From the NCBI GenBank assembly GCA_944320405.1, contig CALUHI010000010.1:62001-126000 (forward strand): a stretch of DNA of 64,000 bases, read 5' to 3'. Positions 36,246 through 45,644 of this stretch are shown in pieces (the stretch's first letter is position 1; the number at the start of each line of letters is the position of its first letter). Under the pieces are notes generated by a model that worked only from the letters and a program-made list of their open reading frames with translations, did no database searches and was not told the origin of the DNA. Position numbers and translations under genes: made by a program. This stretch comes from an uncultured Eggerthellaceae bacterium. GTDB taxonomy: Bacteria > Actinomycetota > Coriobacteriia > Coriobacteriales > Eggerthellaceae.

Positions 36246-37016
36246 ATGATCAAGGTTGCTGTTTCCGGGTGTGCAGGGCGCATGGGTTCGGCCGTGGTTG
36301 CAGCGGTAGCTGCTGCTGACGATATGGAAGTCGCTTGCGGCATCGACCCTCACGCTTCGGGCGAATCTCCATTTCCTGTGTTTGCCAGCGTTGCTGATGC
36401 GGTCGCCGGTGCCCAGTTCGACGTTTTGGTCGACTTCACGCAGCCGAATGTGGTTGCAAACAACCTGAGGACGGCTCTGCCTGCCGGAATTGATTGCGTT
36501 GTGGGCACTACAGGCATGTCCGACGAAACCCTTGAAGAGCTTGCTGCCCTTGCACCAGCGGGAACGTGCTTGTTCTACGCCCCGAATTTCACCACTGGTG
36601 CCGTGCTGATGATGCAGTTTGCCAAGGCTGCAGCTCCGTATTTCCCGGAGGCCGAGGTCATCGAGATGCATCACTGCAATAAGAAGGACGCTCCTTCGGG
36701 AACTGCCGTTCGCACTGCGCAGATCATCTCAGATGCGCGCGGCGGTCGTGCAAGCGAAGCGCCGGGTCGAGAGACCGAGATCGAGGGTGCCGAGGGTGCG
36801 CGCGGGGCGCTCGTCGCCGGTGTGCCAGTCCATTCTGTTCGTTCGATGGGCTATGTCGCCAGCCAAGAGGTCGTGTTCGGCTCGATGGGTCAAACGCTCA
36901 CCATCCGTCACGATTCCTGGGATCGTACCTCCTACATGCCGGGCGTCCTGCTGGGCATCCGCAGCGTAGGGAAGCGCGAAGGCCTCGTTGTAGGTTTGGA
37001 GAACTTCATGGACTAG
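36246..37016 (+). CDS. dapB: 4-hydroxy-tetrahydrodipicolinate reductase
   Basis: NAD(P)H-dependent second dedicated step toward meso-diaminopimelate and lysine. The 256-residue protein has the Rossmann loop GCAGRMG at 8-14, DFTQPN near 72, VGTTG near 92, and the catalytic HHCNKKDAPSGTA near 143. GAAAGGAAA lies upstream of ATG 36246. Together with dapA downstream it supplies peptidoglycan precursor. A terminator sits directly upstream, so expression must come by read-through or from a promoter inside or before the hairpin. Confidence 0.95.
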   Translation: MIKVAVSGCAGRMGSAVVAAVAAADDMEVACGIDPHASGESPFPVFASVADAVAGAQFDVLVDFTQPNVVANNLRTALPAGIDCVVGTTGMSDETLEELAALAPAGTCLFYAPNFTTGAVLMMQFAKAAAPYFPEAEVIEMHHCNKKDAPSGTAVRTAQIISDARGGRASEAPGRETEIEGAEGARGALVAGVPVHSVRSMGYVASQEVVFGSMGQTLTIRHDSWDRTSYMPGVLLGIRSVGKREGLVVGLENFMD

Positions 37017-37100
37017 CCCTGATAGGGGCCCTGTTGTGAGATAATGAACCAGTTTGCGGAAACCAAGGTGCACGCCTTGGCCGTGTTGAGAGGAGCCAGT

Positions 37101-37991
37101 ATGCCGCAGCCGCGTTTCGGTCGCCTGATCCCTGCAATGATCACGCCGTTCGATTCCGATCTCAACCTTGATCTGGATACCGCGCAGAAGCTTGCCGTTC
37201 TCCTGGTCGAGGGCGGCTCTGACTCGCTCATCATCGGCGGCACGACTGGCGAGAGCCCCACGATCACCCGCGCCGAGAAGATCGATCTGTTCAAAGCGAT
37301 AGTCGAGGCCGTGGAGGGCAAGGTCCCTGTTATTGCCAACGTTGGAGGCAACTGCACCGCCGAGTCCGTTGATTTGGCGGTGCAGGTGCAAAACATCGGC
37401 GTCGACGGTTTCATGACCGTCGTGCCGTACTACAACAAGCCTCCGCAGGAGGGTTTGTACGAGCACTTTAAGACGATCGCCCAGGCGGTCGAGCTCCCCA
37501 TCATTCTGTATAACATCCCCGGACGTTGCGTCATCAACATGACTGCTGAGACCACGCTGCGCCTTGCCCACGACTTCGACAATATCGTTGCGGTCAAGGA
37601 GGCCTCTGGAAAGCTTGACCAGGTGAAGGAGATCGTTGAGGGCGCGCCGGAGGGGTTCTGCGTGTACTCTGGTGACGATGCCGCAACGCTTGACATCATG
37701 GGTCTTGGTGGCGTCGGCGTGATCTCTACGATCGCCAACGTCGCTCCTGGGCGCATGAAAGAGATCGTTGCCCTGCACGATGCGGGTAAAGTCGACGAGG
37801 CGCGTGAGGCGAATGAGCGCCTTATGCCTTTGATGAAAGGTCTGTTCGAAACCTCGAACCCCATCCTTGTCAAAGAGGCCCTCAAGCTCGTCGGGTTCCC
37901 CGTTGGCGGCGTGCGTTTGCCGCTTGTCGATGCCACGCCGGAGCAGTCTGAGCGTCTCGCGGGCATTATGAAAGAAGTTGGCGTGCTGTAG
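37101..37991 (+). CDS. dapA: 4-hydroxy-tetrahydrodipicolinate synthase
   Basis: Condenses pyruvate with aspartate semialdehyde. The 296-residue aldolase-class barrel has GGTTGESPT near residue 49, the catalytic tyrosine in VVPYYNKPP, and the Schiff-base Lys166 in AVKEASG. GAGAGGAG precedes ATG 37101. A GATAAT element at 37040-37045 may be its own -10. Order dapB-dapA-RNase J matches actinobacteria. Confidence 0.95.
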   Translation: MPQPRFGRLIPAMITPFDSDLNLDLDTAQKLAVLLVEGGSDSLIIGGTTGESPTITRAEKIDLFKAIVEAVEGKVPVIANVGGNCTAESVDLAVQVQNIGVDGFMTVVPYYNKPPQEGLYEHFKTIAQAVELPIILYNIPGRCVINMTAETTLRLAHDFDNIVAVKEASGKLDQVKEIVEGAPEGFCVYSGDDAATLDIMGLGGVGVISTIANVAPGRMKEIVALHDAGKVDEAREANERLMPLMKGLFETSNPILVKEALKLVGFPVGGVRLPLVDATPEQSERLAGIMKEVGVL

Positions 37992-38048
37992 CGCGCTTTT
38001 GAAACGATAACCGCGCCGCATCCGCGCGCTCGCAACGCGTGATGGATT

Positions 38049-38070
38049 CGAAGCCCCGCTCGGGGCTTCG
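38049..38070 (+). terminator. Hairpin after dapA
   Basis: CGAAGCCCCG and CGGGGCTTCG are perfect complements around CT, giving a 9-10 bp stem 57 bases after dapA. No T-tract follows, so it may be a 3'-end stabilising stem upstream of the RNase J gene. Confidence 0.5.
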
Positions 38071-38105
38071 CGGCTATATGGAAAGGAAGCAAAAAGGTAG
38101 CAAGC

Positions 38106-39980
38106 ATGACTGAAAACAACCAGGAAACCACCGACAACGTCAAGCAGCAGTCGTCTCGTAAAGTCGGACGTCGCCGCCGCGACCAAGAGCATCCGACGCG
38201 TTCTTACAAGCACGTCACGCTTGAGCGCAAGCGTCCGCAGTTGACCAAAGATGGAACTGCCCAGGGCAAACCCTCCCAGAAGAGGAAATCTCGCCAGCAG
38301 GACTTCTCGTCGCCCAAGAAGGATCCCAACGCGACGCTCAAGGTCATTCCGCTTGGTGGTCTTGATGCCATCGGCAAGAACATGACCGTGTTCGAGTGCA
38401 AAAACGACATGATTCTCGATGATGCGGGTCTGATGTTTCCCGATGACGACCATCCCGGCATCGACCTCATCCTGCCTGATTACACCTACGTGCTGGAAAA
38501 CGCTGACAAACTGCGCGGCATTGTCATCACGCACGGCCATGAAGACCATACCGGCACCCTGCCGTACCTTCTGAAGGATCTGGATCGCCAGGTGCCCATC
38601 TATGCGAGCAAGCTGACGCTGGGCCTTATTGAAGGAAAGCTGAAAGAGCATCGCATCAAGAATGCGAAGCTGTGCGAAGTGAAGCCCGGCGACAAGATCA
38701 ACCTGGGTTGCTTCACTGTTGAATTTTTCGCAGTGAACCATTCCATCCCGGGCGCGCTGGGCATCTTCTTCCAAAGCCCGGCTGGCAACGTGCTGCATAC
38801 GGGCGACTTCAAGCTCGACCAGACGCCCATCGATGGCGTGCACACCGATTTCGGCGCACTTGCACGCTTCGGCAAGATCGGCGTCGACCTGATGATGAGC
38901 GACTCCACCAACGCCATGAAGAAAAGCTTCACGCCTTCCGAGGCCGAGGTGGGCAAGGCGCTTTCGCCGATCATCGCCAATGCGAAGGGCCGCGTTATCA
39001 TCGCGTCGTTTGCAAGCCATATCCACCGCATGCAGCAGATTTGCGACGCCGCCGTGGCTAACGGCCGCAAGGTGGTCGTTACCGGGCGTTCGATGATCCA
39101 GAACACCGACATCGCGCGCCGTTTGGGTTATCTGAACATCAGCGATGACGACATCGTAGACGCTTACGAGTTGAAGGGCCTGCCGCCCGAGCGCGTGGTC
39201 ATCATGTGCACCGGCAGCCAGGGCGAGCCGCTTTCTGCGCTCGCGCGCATTGCCAACGGTGAGCACAAGACGATCGACATCGACGAAGGTGACACCGTCA
39301 TCATCTCGGCAACCCCTGTTCCAGGCAACGAGAAGGCGGTTACGCGCGTCATCAATTCGCTCGCGAAGATTGGCGCCGACGTCTACGACAAGAGCCGTGC
39401 AATGGTTCATGTTTCGGGCCATGCTGGCGCTGAAGAGCTGAAGCTGGTTCTTTCCATCGTTCAGCCCACTGCGTTTATGCCGGTCCACGGCGAGGCCACC
39501 CATCTGCGCGCGCATGCGCGTTTGGCGGAAGATACCGGCGTGCCCAACGAAAACATCTTCATTTGCGAAAACGGCGAGACGCTTGAGCTGTCCGCCAAGG
39601 GTGTTGCTCGTGGCCCCATGGTGGAAAGCGGCATCGTGTTCGTTGACGGCCTTTCGGTGGGCGACACGTCTCAGGATGTTCTCAATGAGCGCACCGAGCT
39701 TGGCACGCAGGGCGTCGCGTCCGTTGCGTTTGCAATCTCGTTCTCCAAGCGTTCTCTTGTTGGCGAAGTGCAAGTTGAGATGCACGGCATCACTGGCGGT
39801 GACGACGGGTTTTTGTCCGAGGATGTTCAGTCTTCGGTCCGCAATGCCGTGAAGCGCCAGCTGGGCAAGGGCGGCGGTAAGAAAGAGGTTCGCAAGGCCG
39901 CACGCGACTCGCTGCTTTCCGTTTTGTGGGATCGCGCTAAGCAGCGTCCGCTTGCCATCGTCAACATTATTGAGGTGTAA
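38106..39980 (+). CDS. rnj: Ribonuclease J
   Basis: Metallo-beta-lactamase RNase with 5'-exo and endonuclease activity. The 624-residue protein has HGHEDHTG with His143, His145, Asp147 and His148, NHSIPGALG, HTGDFKLDQ, the beta-CASP segment with VHVSGHAG and MPVHGEATHL, and a C-terminal domain. About 75 Lys/Arg/Gln/Ser-rich residues precede the catalytic domain (KRPQLTKDGTAQGKPSQKRK), making it about 60 longer than typical RNase J; the extension may bind RNA. GGAAAGG lies upstream of the start. Confidence 0.94.
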   Translation: MTENNQETTDNVKQQSSRKVGRRRRDQEHPTRSYKHVTLERKRPQLTKDGTAQGKPSQKRKSRQQDFSSPKKDPNATLKVIPLGGLDAIGKNMTVFECKNDMILDDAGLMFPDDDHPGIDLILPDYTYVLENADKLRGIVITHGHEDHTGTLPYLLKDLDRQVPIYASKLTLGLIEGKLKEHRIKNAKLCEVKPGDKINLGCFTVEFFAVNHSIPGALGIFFQSPAGNVLHTGDFKLDQTPIDGVHTDFGALARFGKIGVDLMMSDSTNAMKKSFTPSEAEVGKALSPIIANAKGRVIIASFASHIHRMQQICDAAVANGRKVVVTGRSMIQNTDIARRLGYLNISDDDIVDAYELKGLPPERVVIMCTGSQGEPLSALARIANGEHKTIDIDEGDTVIISATPVPGNEKAVTRVINSLAKIGADVYDKSRAMVHVSGHAGAEELKLVLSIVQPTAFMPVHGEATHLRAHARLAEDTGVPNENIFICENGETLELSAKGVARGPMVESGIVFVDGLSVGDTSQDVLNERTELGTQGVASVAFAISFSKRSLVGEVQVEMHGITGGDDGFLSEDVQSSVRNAVKRQLGKGGGKKEVRKAARDSLLSVLWDRAKQRPLAIVNIIEV

Positions 39981-39991
39981 AATAATCCAAT

Positions 39992-40033
39992 CGCCTTTCT
40001 GCGCGTCATTCAAATCCGACGTGCGGAAAGGCG
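39992..40033 (+). terminator. Inverted repeat after the RNase J gene
   Basis: CGCCTTTC (39992-39999) pairs with GAAAGGCG (40026-40033), and the stem continues inward through TGCGCGTC/GACGTGCG with two mismatches. It lies 12 bases after the stop codon. No T-tract is present. Confidence 0.5.
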
Positions 40034-40085
40034 GACACTGTTAACAGAAACGCACTAGTTAAACGCACCAGTAAGGAGTTGGGCC

Positions 40086-42614
40086 GTGGCCCGAAACACC
40101 AACGCATCAACCAAACGACCTCCATCTTCGTCACGGAAGCGCGCTGCTTCGCCCGCTGAGAAAAGCGCCAAGAAAAACGGACGCAGGGTAGAGCCCGTTC
40201 CCGAGGATGATCGTATATTCGACGAGCGCACGCGCCGCGACATCGCAGGCGTCGCGTTCGCTGTCGTGGCCATAATTTTGTTCGTTGCAGCGGTTCTTCC
40301 GACCGATGCCGTGGTCACGTCGTTTGTCTCTCAGGCACTGCACCTTACCTTGGGTCTGGGAGCTTATCTGCTGCCCTTGTTCTTGCTGGCATGCGGCGTC
40401 ACCTTCCTTATTCGCTTTGAAAAAGAGCGCGTTCCTACGCGCATTGCTGTTGGCCTCGCGCTTGTGTTTGTTGCAGTGCTTACCTTGCTTGCGCTTACGA
40501 TGCCGGTGGGGGAGCAGGGTGGTGCGCCCGAGCGCCTGTTTGAGCCTACTCAGCTTTCGCTTCGTGGCGGCTACATTGGCGCTGGCATTGCATGGGCTGG
40601 ATATACGCTGTTTGGACAGGCTATTTCGATCATCATCATGTTTGGCTTGATCGTGATCGGTTTGGTCATTATCGGGTTTTCATTTTCCGGCATTATCCAG
40701 AAGGTTCGCGACAAGCGCGAGCAGCAACGGCAGGAAGAGTTCGAGCTCAGCAATGTTGAGCCTGCGCCCCCCTACGAAGCCGCAGGGGGGGCAGGTGCGT
40801 ATGTGCCATTGTCGGTAGGCTCTCAGCCCACGCGCGCTATCGGCAGGAAATCCCGGTCGCGGAAAGCTTCTGAATCGTCTGCGCCTACGCGCAGGTTCGA
40901 TGCTTCCATGGATGGCGCAGATGCCATGGCGTCGTCTGCGAGCAGCGAGGCAAGTGCTTCTGCACCTCGTGCGCTTACCAGGAAACTTGGCCGCAAGGAA
41001 GAACAAGTTTCTGCTGCAGAAACGCCCAAGGCCGAAACTCCTTCGCAAAAGAAAGCCCAGCGCGTCAAGAAGGAGTCTGTCGAGCCAGTTGCTTCTGAAG
41101 ATGGCTTCATTCTGCCGTCTATGTCGCTTCTCCGCTCTACCGATCCCGCGGAACGGGCCCAGGAGAACGAAGAAGAGCTCACCGAAACCGCCTCCTGCTT
41201 GCAGGAAACGCTTGAGGACTTCAAGATCATGGCGAAAGTCGTGGGCTGGGTTGCCGGCCCTACGGTTACGCTGTTCAAGGTGGATCTTCCCGCCGGTGTT
41301 CGCGTCAGCCGCGTGACCGCGCTTGAGGCTGATATTGCTTTGGCGCTGGCAGCACCTGGCGTTCGCATTTTCGCTCCGATTCCCGGTACCAACTACGTTG
41401 GCATCGAGGTTCCCAACCGCACTCGCCGCACCGTGTTCTTGGGTGACGTGCTGCAGGATGCTGCTCCTGGTCCGCTTCAGATCGCCATCGGCGAGGACGT
41501 CGAAGGGCACCATATCGTCACCGACCTTGCCAAGATGCCCCATCTTCTGATCGGCGGCACTACCGGGTCGGGCAAGTCGGTCTCCATCAACGCCATGATC
41601 ATGTCCATCCTCATGAGGGCAACGCCTTCAGAGGTGCGATTTATCATGATCGACCCGAAACGCGTCGAGTTCACGCCTTACAACGGCATTCCGCATCTGT
41701 ACGTTCCTGTGGTCACTGAGGCGAAGGAAGCTGCGAGTGCTCTGGCTTGGGGCGTGGCTGAAATGGAGCGCCGCCTGAAGGTGTTCAGCAAGGCGGGAGC
41801 GCGCAACATCGGGCAGTTCAATGACTTGTGTGCCCAAGAGGCGGAGCGCATCGCGCAAGCTGAAAAAGCGGGGGAGGAGCCTCCCGAGGCTCAGTACGGC
41901 GACAAGCTTCCCTACATCGTCATCATCATCGACGAGCTTGCCGACCTCATGATGAACGTTGGTAAGGAAGTCGAGTTCTCCATCAGCCGCATCGCCCAGC
42001 TCGCACGCGCCGCAGGCATCCATCTTATCGTTGCCACGCAGCGTCCATCCACCAATGTCGTTACGGGCCTCATTAAGGCGAACATCACCAACCGCATTGC
42101 GTTCAATGTTGCGTCTGGCATCGATAGCCGCGTTATTCTGGATACTCCTGGCGCTGAACGCCTCATTGGCTTGGGCGACCTTTTGTTCAGCAAACCTGAG
42201 TACGCAAAACCTCAGCGCATGCAGGGCTGCTTCGTTTCCAACGAGGAGATCTCGGCTGTCGTTGAATCGCTGAAGGAACAGGGCGAACCTGAATACCATA
42301 ACGAGATTCTGAAGACGAATCTGATGTCGCTGGGTGACACGCAGCCTGATGGGTCTGGCGGTTCTGTCGGCGATGACGATCCGTTGATTTGGGAAGCTGC
42401 CGAAATCGTTGTTTCGAGCGGGCTCGGATCTACTTCCAACATTCAAAGGCGCTTGAAAGTTGGCTATTCCCGCGCCGGTCGTATAATGGATATGCTTGAA
42501 GCGAAGGGCGTGGTCGGCCCGCCTAACGGCAGCAAACCACGCGAAGTCCTCGTTGACGAGCTTGAATTGGAAACGCTCAAGGCGTTCGAGTCTAACGATG
42601 CCTCTGAGGAGTGA
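40086..42614 (+). CDS. ftsK: DNA translocase FtsK/SpoIIIE
   Basis: Septum-located ATPase that pumps DNA during chromosome segregation. The 842-residue protein has a basic N-terminus, four predicted transmembrane helices within about residues 55-205, a low-complexity linker to about 330, then alpha/beta motor domains with Walker A GGTTGSGKS at 490-498 and Walker B YIVIIIDELADLMM, and a C-terminal winged-helix gamma domain (SNIQRRLKVGYSRAGRIMD). GTG start follows AAGGAGTTGGGCC. The RNase J-ftsK order is common in actinobacteria. Confidence 0.95.
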   Translation: MARNTNASTKRPPSSSRKRAASPAEKSAKKNGRRVEPVPEDDRIFDERTRRDIAGVAFAVVAIILFVAAVLPTDAVVTSFVSQALHLTLGLGAYLLPLFLLACGVTFLIRFEKERVPTRIAVGLALVFVAVLTLLALTMPVGEQGGAPERLFEPTQLSLRGGYIGAGIAWAGYTLFGQAISIIIMFGLIVIGLVIIGFSFSGIIQKVRDKREQQRQEEFELSNVEPAPPYEAAGGAGAYVPLSVGSQPTRAIGRKSRSRKASESSAPTRRFDASMDGADAMASSASSEASASAPRALTRKLGRKEEQVSAAETPKAETPSQKKAQRVKKESVEPVASEDGFILPSMSLLRSTDPAERAQENEEELTETASCLQETLEDFKIMAKVVGWVAGPTVTLFKVDLPAGVRVSRVTALEADIALALAAPGVRIFAPIPGTNYVGIEVPNRTRRTVFLGDVLQDAAPGPLQIAIGEDVEGHHIVTDLAKMPHLLIGGTTGSGKSVSINAMIMSILMRATPSEVRFIMIDPKRVEFTPYNGIPHLYVPVVTEAKEAASALAWGVAEMERRLKVFSKAGARNIGQFNDLCAQEAERIAQAEKAGEEPPEAQYGDKLPYIVIIIDELADLMMNVGKEVEFSISRIAQLARAAGIHLIVATQRPSTNVVTGLIKANITNRIAFNVASGIDSRVILDTPGAERLIGLGDLLFSKPEYAKPQRMQGCFVSNEEISAVVESLKEQGEPEYHNEILKTNLMSLGDTQPDGSGGSVGDDDPLIWEAAEIVVSSGLGSTSNIQRRLKVGYSRAGRIMDMLEAKGVVGPPNGSKPREVLVDELELETLKAFESNDASEE

Positions 42615-42618
42615 TCAT

Positions 42619-43719
42619 ATGCCATCCAGGTTGACGTTCGGCGCCATCTTGGCTGAGGCGCGCGAACATAAAGGCATGGACGTTACGGCGGCTGCACGTC
42701 GTTTGCGCATTCGTCCGGACATTCTCCGCGCTATTGAGGCTGAAGATTTCTCACGCATGCCTCCGCGCGGCTATACCCGCAATATGATCAGCGCATACGC
42801 AAGATTGGTGGGTCTCAATCCAAACGAAATCTGCCGGATGTATCTTGATGAAGCGTATGCGTTCCAGGTTGGAAAAGCGCGTTCCGACGCGATGCCGCGC
42901 GTTGAGGGGTCCTCTCGTCGGACTCGACGCGATACGGGCAGATCATCAAGACACGTTCCGTATCCGAAAGAGCGTCCGCCACGGCAAAACGCGCTCGGCA
43001 GAACGGTTTACGATGATCGTCGAAGCTACACGAGGGGAGACTACGATGCCCCTCAGTCGCAGCCAAGCGGCCGTCAGTCGCATCGTACTCATCCAACTCG
43101 TCATACCGCGATGCCCCGCTCCCAGTACACCAACTTTTATGCGGGACCGCGCGGCAATGGCAGCATGCAGTCGCGCCTTCCCTTCGTTATTGCAGGCGTC
43201 ATCATTTTGGTGCTGCTCATTGTGATTCTGTTCTTGGTGTTTGGCCCCAAGGAGTCTCAGGACAATTCCGGCAACACGACTGTTCCCATTACCGGTCTTG
43301 ACGACACCACCCAAACGAATGGCGATTCTCAATCCCAAGACGAAACCACACAGCCCGCTCTCACAGCTCCTACGAGTGCTGTCGTCAACTATCGCGTTGT
43401 GGGCGATGACGATGTGTATGTCGAGATCTCCGTTGATGGCGGCGACATCGAAGAGCGGTACTTAGAGCCTGGCACTGATGAGACGGTTGAAGTAACGGGA
43501 ACGTGGTCGCTGGGCACCTGGACTACCGACAAAATTGAGATCACGGTTGACGGGGAACCTGTAGAGTCGACGCAGCAAGGCTCCTCGATCCCCACCTTTA
43601 CGGTTGACTATGAAGCGTATCTTTCCCAGTGGATCACCGATCACCCTGGGGCAACGGCTACGCAGCCAACGGCGGAAGCTTCAAATGAAGATTCCACTGC
43701 TGAGGCTTCGGAAGAGTAG
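42619..43719 (+). CDS. RodZ-like helix-turn-helix membrane protein
   Basis: The 366-residue product has an N-terminal HTH_25/RodZ-type domain (FGAILAEAREHKGMDVTAAA to about residue 75), an Arg/Ser/His-rich cytosolic linker, one transmembrane helix at about 188-209, a Thr/Gln/Ser-rich extracytoplasmic stretch, and a DUF4115-like domain at about 250-335, then an acidic tail. RodZ proteins connect the cytoskeleton with wall synthesis. GAGGAG precedes ATG 42619, 4 bases after ftsK. Actinobacterial relatives are often annotated only as helix-turn-helix proteins; no MreB is in the window. Confidence 0.8.
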   Translation: MPSRLTFGAILAEAREHKGMDVTAAARRLRIRPDILRAIEAEDFSRMPPRGYTRNMISAYARLVGLNPNEICRMYLDEAYAFQVGKARSDAMPRVEGSSRRTRRDTGRSSRHVPYPKERPPRQNALGRTVYDDRRSYTRGDYDAPQSQPSGRQSHRTHPTRHTAMPRSQYTNFYAGPRGNGSMQSRLPFVIAGVIILVLLIVILFLVFGPKESQDNSGNTTVPITGLDDTTQTNGDSQSQDETTQPALTAPTSAVVNYRVVGDDDVYVEISVDGGDIEERYLEPGTDETVEVTGTWSLGTWTTDKIEITVDGEPVESTQQGSSIPTFTVDYEAYLSQWITDHPGATATQPTAEASNEDSTAEASEE

Positions 43720-43795
43720 AGAGTCTGACGCATAGTTTAATTTGGCTTAGCCTCGACATTGCTTGAATGCAGATACGTACTTGAAAGGAATTACC

Positions 43796-44293
43796 ATGGC
43801 AAAAGAATCCAGCTTCGATGTTGTTTCGACGGTCGATATGCAAGAAGTTGACAATGCCTTCCAGCAGGCGAAACGCGAGCTTTCTCAGCGATACGACCTG
43901 AAAGATTCGGGTGCGACCGTCTCTCTTGATAAAACGAAGAAGACTCTTACGGTTGCTGCGCCGAGTGACTTTGTGGCTCGGCAGGTGATCGACGTCATTG
44001 GTTCTAAGCTCATCAAGCGCGGCATCGATCTCGCATCCGTCAAATGGGGCGACCCTGAGGCCGCTGCCGGTCAGAGCGTTCGCCAAACCGCCACGATCAT
44101 CGAGGGAATCGATAAAGAGACCGCTGGCAAGATCAACAAGGATATCAAGGGCACCAAGCTCAAGGTGAAGGTCCAAATCGAAGGCGACAAGCTTCGCGTG
44201 AGCTCGGCTTCCCGCGACACTCTTCAGGAAGTAATTGCCTTCTTGAAGAGCCAGGACTATGGCCAGCCGCTGCAGTACGTCAACTACCGATAG
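43796..44293 (+). CDS. YajQ family nucleotide-binding protein
   Basis: The 165-residue product is a standard YajQ: an ESSFDVVSTVDMQEVDNA start, two ferredoxin-like repeats, and a conserved IKGTKLKVKVQIEGDKLRVS region. Family members bind RNA or nucleotides, and one Xanthomonas member binds cyclic di-GMP; the role here is unknown. GAAAGGAA lies upstream of ATG 43796. It precedes rimO by 13 bases. Confidence 0.9.
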   Translation: MAKESSFDVVSTVDMQEVDNAFQQAKRELSQRYDLKDSGATVSLDKTKKTLTVAAPSDFVARQVIDVIGSKLIKRGIDLASVKWGDPEAAAGQSVRQTATIIEGIDKETAGKINKDIKGTKLKVKVQIEGDKLRVSSASRDTLQEVIAFLKSQDYGQPLQYVNYR

Positions 44294-44306
44294 CGGGTTG
44301 GCGCTC

Positions 44307-45644
44307 ATGTCGCACGTCGATACCGAGATGCTGGCTGCTCAATCAGCGGATTCTTCTTCAGCGCCCGCCGTCGCTTTCATAACGTTGGGATGCGCAAAAA
44401 ACGAAGTCGATTCAGCCGACATGCTCTCTCGTGTTCGTGAAGCAGGGTATCGAATCGTTGAAGATGTCGAAATGGCGGATGCCGTCATCGTCAACACCTG
44501 CTCATTCATCCAGGAAGCGACCGAAGAAAGCCTCAACGCCATCTTTGAGCTGAGTGGGTTGCCGGGCTTCGATAGCGGAGAAAGAAAGATCGTCGTGGCT
44601 GGCTGCATGCCGGCACGCTACGGTTCCCAGCTCGAAGGGGAGCTGACCGAGGCCTCTGCATTTGTTCCTTGCAGCAAAGAGGATGACATCGTCGATGTTC
44701 TCACAGAGCTGGTTGGACGACCGAGCGCGCCAGGCGGGATCGAGTCTTCCTGCGATGGAGATGTGTATCCAGCTGCGTATGCAAAGATCAGCGATGGCTG
44801 CGACCGCTTCTGCGCATTCTGCGCCATACCATTCATCAGGGGAGGTTATCACAGCTTCCCGCTTGAGCAGATTCGTTCAAAGGTTGCCAAGCTCGTTGCT
44901 TCTGGCGTTCGCGAAATTACGCTTATTGCACAGGACACGGGCCGATGGGGCGAAGATTTCACGCCTCGTGATACAACCGCGCATTTGCTTTCTTCGCTTG
45001 CTGAAGAGTTCACCACTACGTGGTTCCGCCTTATGTATATCGAGCCCGTTGGCGTCACCGATGAGCTTCTTGACGTCATTGCGAAATACGACAACGTGTG
45101 CAAGTACTTGGACATGCCGCTGCAGCACGCATCCGCGCGTGTTTTGAAGAACATGAATCGATCCGGATCGCTCGAAGAGAACCTGGCGCTTGTTGCGTGC
45201 ATTCGCGCGCGTGTTCCCGGAATTACGCTGCGCACGACCGTCATGGTCGGGTTCCCTGGCGAGACCGAAGAGGAGTTCCAAGAGCTTCTCACCATGCTTG
45301 AAGAAGCGGAGTTCGACTACGTTGGCGCATTCGCTTTTTCTCCGGAAGAGGGAACGAAAGCTGCGAAAATGCCCGATCAAATCGATGAGGAGATCAAGGC
45401 TGAGCGCCTTCAGGAGGTCCGTGACCTTGCTGATGCCATCAGCTTCGCACGTGTTGCAACAAGGGTTGGCACCAAGCAGCAGGTTCTTGTGCTCGGCTAC
45501 GAAGACGATGGACAGCTCTACGGACGTGCGATGTGCCAGGCACCTGATGTTGATGGCGTTACGTACCTCGCATCGGGTGAGGTTGGCGAGGTCGTGGAGC
45601 TTCAAATAGAAGACGCGCTTTTGTACGAGATGGAGGGCGTCTGA
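44307..45644 (+). CDS. rimO: Ribosomal protein S12 methylthiotransferase RimO
   Basis: Radical SAM enzyme that adds a methylthio group to an aspartate of ribosomal protein S12. The 445-residue protein has N-terminal cluster cysteines (ITLGCAKNEVDS, NTCSFIQEA, VAGCMPARY), the radical SAM C-x3-C-x2-C at 165, 169 and 172 (GCDRFCAFCAIPFIRG), and a C-terminal TRAM domain. LGCAKNxVDS and NTCSFI are RimO signatures. Start ATG 44307 is tentative because the Shine-Dalgarno is weak. It overlaps the next gene by one base. Confidence 0.93.
   Translation: MSHVDTEMLAAQSADSSSAPAVAFITLGCAKNEVDSADMLSRVREAGYRIVEDVEMADAVIVNTCSFIQEATEESLNAIFELSGLPGFDSGERKIVVAGCMPARYGSQLEGELTEASAFVPCSKEDDIVDVLTELVGRPSAPGGIESSCDGDVYPAAYAKISDGCDRFCAFCAIPFIRGGYHSFPLEQIRSKVAKLVASGVREITLIAQDTGRWGEDFTPRDTTAHLLSSLAEEFTTTWFRLMYIEPVGVTDELLDVIAKYDNVCKYLDMPLQHASARVLKNMNRSGSLEENLALVACIRARVPGITLRTTVMVGFPGETEEEFQELLTMLEEAEFDYVGAFAFSPEEGTKAAKMPDQIDEEIKAERLQEVRDLADAISFARVATRVGTKQQVLVLGYEDDGQLYGRAMCQAPDVDGVTYLASGEVGEVVELQIEDALLYEMEGV

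Noticed and set aside
36729-40013. Minus-strand open frame of 1094 codons opposite dapB, dapA and the RNase J gene
   Set aside because: Long antisense frames are common in GC-rich genes; the plus-strand genes are well-conserved enzymes and the antisense product is low-complexity and resembles nothing.
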